From contig CANPWT010000015.1 in assembly GCA_947584775.1 (NCBI GenBank), positions 1-20,624 on the forward strand: a stretch of 20,624 nucleotides of DNA, read 5' to 3'. A program made the translations under genes and the position numbers. Every line of letters begins with the position of its first letter. Within the stretch, counting starts at the first letter, position 1. Origin of the DNA: an uncultured Clostridia bacterium (GTDB lineage Bacteria > Bacillota > Clostridia > Christensenellales > UBA1242). The notes under the pieces were generated by a model. That model did not search any database, was not told the origin of the DNA, and saw nothing but the letters and a program-made list of their open reading frames with translations. This document shows, piece after piece, positions 17,231-20,624 of this stretch.

Positions 17231-17539
17231 GTCGCAAACGGCACTTTTTCTCATTTACTGCAAGTTTTCGTAAATTTTGCATTTTCTAATTAATTAAACC
17301 TTATGGATTAGGAGCAATGAGGGAGGACTTTGCGGTCTCCCTCATATTAATTTCGTTTGTTTGCTCCTTATCCCCACAAAACTTTTGAGTTTTGCGGGGA
17401 CCCATGAAATTGTTTTCCCTCATTACTCCTTTTCCTATAAAGTTATTTTATTTCAAATAGTAGCAAACGGCATGTGTCATTCCGTCGCGAACTGCGTTCT
17501 TGCTTATTTATTCCAAGTATTCACGCGTCACAAACGGCA
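17231..17539. repeat. Four dispersed copies of a 13-base motif, consensus GTCGCAAACKGCR
   Basis: Copies are GTCGCAAACGGCA (17231-17243), GTAGCAAACGGCA (17460-17472), GTCGCGAACTGCG (17484-17496) and GTCACAAACGGCA (17527-17539); a fifth is at 18999-19011. Each differs from the consensus at only one or two positions, while the sequence between them is unrelated. All are on the same strand and all are between genes. Such dense intergenic repetition suggests fragments of a small mobile or REP-like element, or a protein-binding site. Confidence 0.6.
17297..17444. repeat. Inverted-repeat element with internal hairpins (MITE-like or structured RNA)
   Basis: The 28 bases at 17297-17324 are an inverted, about 85% matching copy of 17416-17444 (shared core AATGAGGGA / TCCCTCATT, one single-base indel). 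Between them lie hairpin TGAGGGAGGAC/GTCTCCCTCA (17318-17344, one bulge) and a very strong hairpin, TCCCCACAAAACT/AGTTTTGCGGGGA (17371-17400, loop TTTG, one A-C mismatch). GGATTAGGAGCAA (17305-17317) can alternatively pair with TTGCTCCTTATCC (17361-17373), 12 of 13 bases. No protein is encoded. No target-site duplication is evident, so transposon origin is unproven; a structured RNA is the main alternative. Nothing else was recognised in the spacer 17147-17592 beyond the terminator and repeats listed. Confidence 0.6.
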
Positions 17540-17592
17540 GTTTGCCCATATTTATTAAATTAAAATAATTTTACTTTTTTTTAAAAAACCTA

Positions 17593-17623
17593 TTGACAAA
17601 AAAGCAAGGGGGGGGGGTATAAT
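17593..17623 (+). promoter_or_regulatory. Promoter with a ten-G tract in its spacer, predicted phase-variable
   Basis: Consensus TTGACA at 17593-17598 and consensus TATAAT at 17618-17623 are 19 bases apart. The last ten spacer bases, 17608-17617, are all G. The other confident promoters in this window have 17-base spacers, so loss of two G residues would give the optimal distance and gains would weaken it further. Homopolymer-length changes in promoter spacers are a known switching mechanism, for example porA and opc of Neisseria meningitidis. Initiation would be near 17630, just before the ribosome site TGGAGG. Confidence 0.8.
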
Positions 17624-17646
17624 AGGAATAACAAATGGAGGTTTGT

Positions 17647-18879
17647 ATGTCAAAAAAAAGTAAATTAGCAAAGGGGCTTGCTTCAATAGGTTTATCTTTC
17701 GGCATCCTATTTGGGTCAAATGCCTGCGCCAAAGGTGAAGCAAAATTGCCTTATAAAGATTACAGCAGTTCAACCACCCAAACGCAATCAGTTGGACAAA
17801 ACAACGAAATGGACACGTTGACAAAGGATGTTAACAAATTAAAAGTAGACTTAGCCGTTGAAACAACTTTTAACAACGGAGCCGTAATGTTGAGGGATGG
17901 TTCTCGTTCGCAATATACATATTCCCCAACCACCCACACTTATGTAACTCAAAACTTTGGCAACAATGCTGGCTACAAAATTATTTACAACAACATCCTT
18001 TTCGATTCCACTGACGAGGAAAATGTTGAATATATAACCGACTATTCCACCAGCGAGGATGCAATTGTAGATTTAATTAAAAATAAATTACAAGGTTCCG
18101 GCTCTATAAAAATTAAAAAAGAGGGCAGCCAAGATTTAGTTACCATAACCAACCTTGACGGCAATATAAATTTAAATATCAACTCTAGCAACAATTTTAT
18201 TGCCAGCATTCAATTTACACATAAAGGTAAACAATTCGACCTATCTATTAGCCCATTAAGCCAAACCGCATTCAATAAAGGCCTTGCACGTGCAATTGCT
18301 TCAAACATGGCAGCAAATAATTACTTTAATTTATTAGAACAAGTGAATGAAATGTTTTCTAAATATGTTCATGCTCATTATGTGGACAATTACGATGCGG
18401 AAGCAGATTATTATGTTTCGACAAATAGCACAGCCGCTAGCAGCATTGATGGCACACGAACACGAAATGCATATTTATTTGTCCCAACAACTGGGGATTG
18501 TAGGGCGTATCGTCAGGATGAAAACGGAACTTATACCTTTGAATCAGTGTCTAAAGATGGCTACAACAGCCGTGAGCTTAAAGAATCATTTAAATATTCA
18601 ATTACTACAAATTTAAGCAAAATTGTATACGATGAAAATGAAGGGAATTATCATTTAACGACAAGCGATGGAAAAAGTCAAAGCGCAATAATTGTTAGGA
18701 AAAACGCAGATGGTAGTTATCTTTATAAATGCGATAATACTTATCTAGGGAAATATGATGGCAGCTTTGCGGTTACAATAAATAACATAACTAAGGAAGA
18801 ATTTAACCAACATTTCAAAGAGATTGCCGATATAGTTACATCCATTGAAGAAACTTTAAACACATCCGCTTCAATTTAG
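17647..18879 (+). CDS. Predicted surface lipoprotein of unknown function
   Basis: A 410-residue exported protein. An upstream in-frame ATG at 17635 overlaps the ribosome site, whereas ATG at 17647 follows TGGAGG (17636-17641) by five bases; I chose 17647. The N-terminus MSKKSKLAKG is basic, residues 11-23 are hydrophobic, and Cys27 follows GSNA, a weak lipobox. After the cysteine comes a Ser/Thr/Gln linker (about 35-55), then a folded region of alternating strands and helices with two loosely similar motifs, RDGSRSQYTYSPTTHTYVTQNF and RQDENGTYTFESVS, both beta-hairpin-like. The family is not recognised. Expression is probably controlled by the G-tract promoter upstream; the giant surface-protein gene lies before it. 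If the lipobox is non-functional the protein would be secreted. It ends with its own terminator. Confidence 0.8.
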   Translation: MSKKSKLAKGLASIGLSFGILFGSNACAKGEAKLPYKDYSSSTTQTQSVGQNNEMDTLTKDVNKLKVDLAVETTFNNGAVMLRDGSRSQYTYSPTTHTYVTQNFGNNAGYKIIYNNILFDSTDEENVEYITDYSTSEDAIVDLIKNKLQGSGSIKIKKEGSQDLVTITNLDGNINLNINSSNNFIASIQFTHKGKQFDLSISPLSQTAFNKGLARAIASNMAANNYFNLLEQVNEMFSKYVHAHYVDNYDAEADYYVSTNSTAASSIDGTRTRNAYLFVPTTGDCRAYRQDENGTYTFESVSKDGYNSRELKESFKYSITTNLSKIVYDENEGNYHLTTSDGKSQSAIIVRKNADGSYLYKCDNTYLGKYDGSFAVTINNITKEEFNQHFKEIADIVTSIEETLNTSASI

Positions 18880-18960
18880 GCAAAAATAAATTTAGCCCAT
18901 TAAATTCATAATAAATATGTGTTAAAATTTAAATTTCTAAATTCATTAAAAAACGCATCC

Positions 18961-18988
18961 AAAACCAAAGCCAACCCTTTGGTTTTTT
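18961..18988 (+). terminator. Rho-independent terminator after the lipoprotein gene
   Basis: AAAACCAAAG (18961-18970) pairs perfectly with CTTTGGTTTT (18977-18986) around the loop CCAACC and merges into a run of six T residues ending at 18988. It lies about 80 bases after the stop codon. Confidence 0.85.
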
Positions 18989-18998
18989 ATCTGCACTC

Positions 18999-19011
18999 GT
19001 CGCAAACTGCG
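18999..19011. repeat. Fifth copy of the GTCGCAAACKGCR motif
   Basis: GTCGCAAACTGCG matches the motif repeated in 17231-17539. It lies between the lipoprotein terminator and the next promoter, outside any gene. The sequence just after it, GATTGCAGCG, can pair partly with it (GCAA/TTGC). Confidence 0.55.
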
Positions 19012-19048
19012 ATTGCAGCGCTCAGACTTATATTTTTGCCTAAAACAC

Positions 19049-19078
19049 TTGACAAAAGCGCGAAATATATAATAAAAT
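19049..19078 (+). promoter_or_regulatory. Predicted promoter of the sepF-lspA operon
   Basis: TTGACA at 19049-19054 is followed by TATAATAAAAT. TAAAAT at 19073-19078 is at an acceptable 18-base distance and is the likely -10; the better-looking TATAAT at 19068-19073 is only 13 bases away. Initiation near 19085 would coincide with the ribosome site AAGAGGTG (19084-19091), so the leader is very short. Confidence 0.55.
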
Positions 19079-19095
19079 CTATCAAGAGGTGAATT

Positions 19096-19335
19096 ATGGC
19101 GCAACTTTCAACTGAAGAATTTGAAGAAAAATGCATGAATGTAATTGGCCAAATTGTGGCTATCGATATCAGGCAAGATAGGCAAGGGGCAATTAAAGTG
19201 TCGGAAAAAATGCTTGAAAAAGGCAAAAAAACCGGCAATAAAACCATCATTGCCATTTACGAACGCGTTAAAAAGGAATTTGAAATTGCAACAGACGCTG
19301 AGTACGAAATGTTGCGTAAACAAATTTTTAGTTAG
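19096..19335 (+). CDS. Small charged helical protein of unknown function
   Basis: A 79-residue soluble protein without a signal peptide or membrane segment. It is rich in Glu and Lys and predicted mostly helical: a first helix STEEFEEKCMNVIGQIVAID, a second around RQGAIKVSEKMLEKGKK, and a third KTIIAIYERVKKEFEIATDAEYEMLRKQ. The family is not recognised. AGGTG lies four bases before the ATG. The stop at 19333-19335 lies within the ribosome site of sepF, eight bases before the sepF start, so the two are probably co-translated. Position suggests a role connected with division or envelope assembly, but nothing in the sequence confirms it. Confidence 0.8.
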   Translation: MAQLSTEEFEEKCMNVIGQIVAIDIRQDRQGAIKVSEKMLEKGKKTGNKTIIAIYERVKKEFEIATDAEYEMLRKQIFS

Positions 19336-19343
19336 AGGGTTTT

Positions 19344-19799
19344 ATGGGCTTTTTTGATTGGGTTATGCACGGCCTAGGCTTTGAAGACACCAAAAAGAAA
19401 GATAAAAAGTCTAAAACGGCTGTTGCATCGGAAGAAAAATATGCAGATTTTGATATGCACCAAAAAACCGAGCAAGAAACTCCTAATGTAGTTCAGCCCA
19501 CCAACCAAAATTTTAACAATTTTGGCATACAAACGGAATCTAACATAATTATGGTAGAGCCAAAAACTTTAAGTGAAATTCGCCAAGTGGTGGATTATCT
19601 TAAGATGGGGCAATCGGTGGCAGTTAACCTAGAGGGTATAAGCGATGAGGACCACAATAGGATACTAGATTTTTTATCTGGTGCAATATACGGGCTAAAC
19701 GGCAGCATTCATCGTTGGTATGGTGATTTATTTTTGCTTACCCCAGAGGGTCACAAAATTTTAAAACCCGACAAACCTAGCGAGGGTAATAAAGGTTAA
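19344..19799 (+). CDS. sepF: Cell division protein SepF
   Basis: A 151-residue protein with the SepF layout: an amphipathic N-terminal helix (MGFFDWVMHGLGF) that in the family binds the membrane, a flexible charged linker (about residues 16-65), and a compact domain starting IIMVEPKTLSEIRQVVDYLKMGQSVAVNLEGISDEDHNRILDFLSGAIYGLNGSIHRWYGDLFLLTPEGHKI. SepF polymers bind the FtsZ C-terminus and tether the Z ring to the membrane. AGAGGG (19334-19339) precedes the ATG by four bases. It is the second gene of the operon and ends one base before lspA. The length fits the family; the usual neighbours (a YggS-like gene, ylmG, ylmH, divIVA) are missing here. Confidence 0.95.
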   Translation: MGFFDWVMHGLGFEDTKKKDKKSKTAVASEEKYADFDMHQKTEQETPNVVQPTNQNFNNFGIQTESNIIMVEPKTLSEIRQVVDYLKMGQSVAVNLEGISDEDHNRILDFLSGAIYGLNGSIHRWYGDLFLLTPEGHKILKPDKPSEGNKG

Positions 19800-19800
19800 A

Positions 19801-20268
19801 ATGAAAAGTTGGCTTAAAATTTTTGTTTGCGTTGTGTTTGTTTTAGTGCTTGATTTATTAACCAAGCATTTTTTGTTTAAAATAGACTATTTTAACCTTA
19901 TTCCATATGTTATTTCCATTGCCAACAATGGCGGCAACACCGGGGCGGCGTGGGGCGTTTTTAGCGGGCATACTGCAACGCTTATAATTGTTAGCGCGCT
20001 TCTTATTATTGCCCTGCTGATATTCAACTTTTTTATTAAACGCAAAACCACATTTTATTGCATTTCCTTTGCTTTTATTCTGGGCGGGGCGCTTGGCAAC
20101 CTAATTGATAGGCTAACTCTTGGCTATGTTAGGGATTTTATATTTTTAGACTTTTTCCCCACCTTTCCGGTGTTTAACCTTGCCGATAGTTTTTTAACAA
20201 TTGGGGCAATTATGATGGTGATTTATTTATTATTTTTGTCGGGAGATAAAAATGCAGTTAAAAAGTGA
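19801..20268 (+). CDS. lspA: Lipoprotein signal peptidase (signal peptidase II)
   Basis: A 155-residue aspartic protease of the inner membrane that cleaves diacylglyceryl prolipoproteins just before the lipid-bearing cysteine. Four membrane helices are visible. Signature elements are D18-x-x-T-K22 in helix 1, NNGGNTGAAWGV at 42-53, GNLIDRLTLGYVRDFI at 99-114 with catalytic D103, and FNLADSFLTIG at 125-135 with catalytic D129. AAAGG (19791-19795) sits five bases before the ATG. It begins one base after sepF and its last 17 bases overlap the next gene, forming a tight operon. The predicted lipoprotein encoded at 17647 would be one of its substrates. Confidence 0.97.
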   Translation: MKSWLKIFVCVVFVLVLDLLTKHFLFKIDYFNLIPYVISIANNGGNTGAAWGVFSGHTATLIIVSALLIIALLIFNFFIKRKTTFYCISFAFILGGALGNLIDRLTLGYVRDFIFLDFFPTFPVFNLADSFLTIGAIMMVIYLLFLSGDKNAVKK

Positions 20269-20624
20269 AATATCTGGGGAAAGATTGGATGTTTTTTTAA
20301 CCCACAACACAAACTATACCCGCAGTTACATTAAAACGCTAAACGAGCAGGGCAACATAACCGTCAACGGCAAAAAGCAAAAAGCGGGCTATATTTTGCG
20401 TGCGGGCGATGTTATTTCCATTGCCGAAGTGGAAGTAAAACCCATCAGCAATAAGGCAGAAAATATTCCGCTAAACATCGTTTATGAGGATGACGACCTT
20501 ATTGTAATTAACAAGCAGGTTGGCTTGGTTGTGCATCCGTGCGCCACAACAAAGGAGCATACCTTAGTAAACGCGCTTATGCATCATATTAAAAATTTGT
20601 CCACAATAAATGGCGTAATGCGGC
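20252..20624 (+). CDS. RluD-family 23S rRNA pseudouridine synthase, N-terminal part
   Basis: The first 124 codons of a gene that runs off the window. Residues 1-65 form an S4 RNA-binding domain (SGERLDVFL...YTRSYIKTLNEQGNITVNGKKQKAGYILRAGDVISI). From about residue 74 the catalytic domain begins: IPLNIVYEDDDLIVINKQVGLVVHPCATTKEHTLVNALMHHI...LSTINGVMR, the pattern of RluA/RluC/RluD-type enzymes just before the catalytic HRLDxxTSG motif, which lies outside the window. The lspA-rluD order is common in Bacillota and supports RluD (ylyB-like) identity. GGGAG at 20241-20245 lies six bases before the ATG, and the start overlaps lspA by 17 bases. Confidence 0.93.
   Translation, partial: MQLKSEISGERLDVFLTHNTNYTRSYIKTLNEQGNITVNGKKQKAGYILRAGDVISIAEVEVKPISNKAENIPLNIVYEDDDLIVINKQVGLVVHPCATTKEHTLVNALMHHIKNLSTINGVMR

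Noticed and set aside
17297..17444. T-box or other known riboswitch
   Set aside because: No T-box core sequence (AGGGTGGAACCGCG type) is present and the nearest downstream start is 200 bases away behind its own promoter.
17231..17539. Repeats as a CRISPR array
   Set aside because: The units are only 13 bases, spacing is irregular (from about 11 to more than 200 bases), copies are degenerate and no cas gene is present.
17361..17558. 65-codon open frame in the repeat-rich spacer
   Set aside because: It has no ribosome site, runs through the strong hairpin at 17371-17400 and the 13-base repeats, and gives no protein-like composition.
17635..17646. Upstream ATG as the start of the lipoprotein gene
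   Set aside because: It overlaps the TGGAGG ribosome site that serves ATG 17647 and has no site of its own; it would also put Glu and Cys in front of the basic signal-peptide start.
19068..19073. TATAAT as the -10 of the sepF operon
   Set aside because: It lies only 13 bases from TTGACA, too close; TAAAAT at 18 bases fits better.
1604..20268. Mycoplasma-type code with TGA as tryptophan
   Set aside because: TGA ends groES, the zinc-ribbon gene and lspA at the expected places, and Trp positions use TGG.

Overview
The window is a low-G+C bacterial chromosome segment using the standard code: TGA is a stop in groES, the zinc-ribbon gene and lspA, and Trp is read from TGG. The gene set (sepF, lspA beside an rluD-type gene, a bicistronic groES-groEL, strong AGGAGG ribosome sites, TTGACA/TATAAT promoters, no outer-membrane genes) points to a Bacillota member, probably an uncultured clostridium-like lineage; this placement is inference. 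Non-coding DNA is mostly extremely AT-rich: 28 G/C in the 300 bases 3541-3840.

Region 1-1268 holds two consecutive half-size TauE/SafE-type membrane proteins and, convergent with them and overlapping by 4 bases, a single-pass membrane protein with a SPOR-like domain. Region 1555-3494 is the groES-groEL operon with a sigma-A-type promoter and no visible CIRCE operator. Region 3866-6332 carries a four-helix membrane protein with its own promoter and terminator, then an operon of a Ser-rich membrane protein with a C-terminal zinc ribbon overlapping rsmA (ksgA).

Region 6459-18988 is the unusual part. It has a 10.5-kb gene for a 3,513-residue exported, beta-rich, repeat-built surface protein. A structured, compositionally distinct non-coding block (about 39% G+C) of hairpins, an inverted-repeat element and short dispersed repeats follows. 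Next comes a predicted lipoprotein gene whose promoter has ten consecutive G residues between the -35 and -10 boxes. The G tract makes a slipped-strand, phase-variable promoter plausible, so this is the best candidate for something new: a giant surface protein next to a lipoprotein predicted to switch on and off.

Region 19049-20624 is a housekeeping operon: a small unknown protein, sepF (division), lspA (lipoprotein signal peptidase) and the start of an RluD-family pseudouridine synthase, cut by the window edge. No tRNA, rRNA, CRISPR array or complete insertion sequence was recognised.
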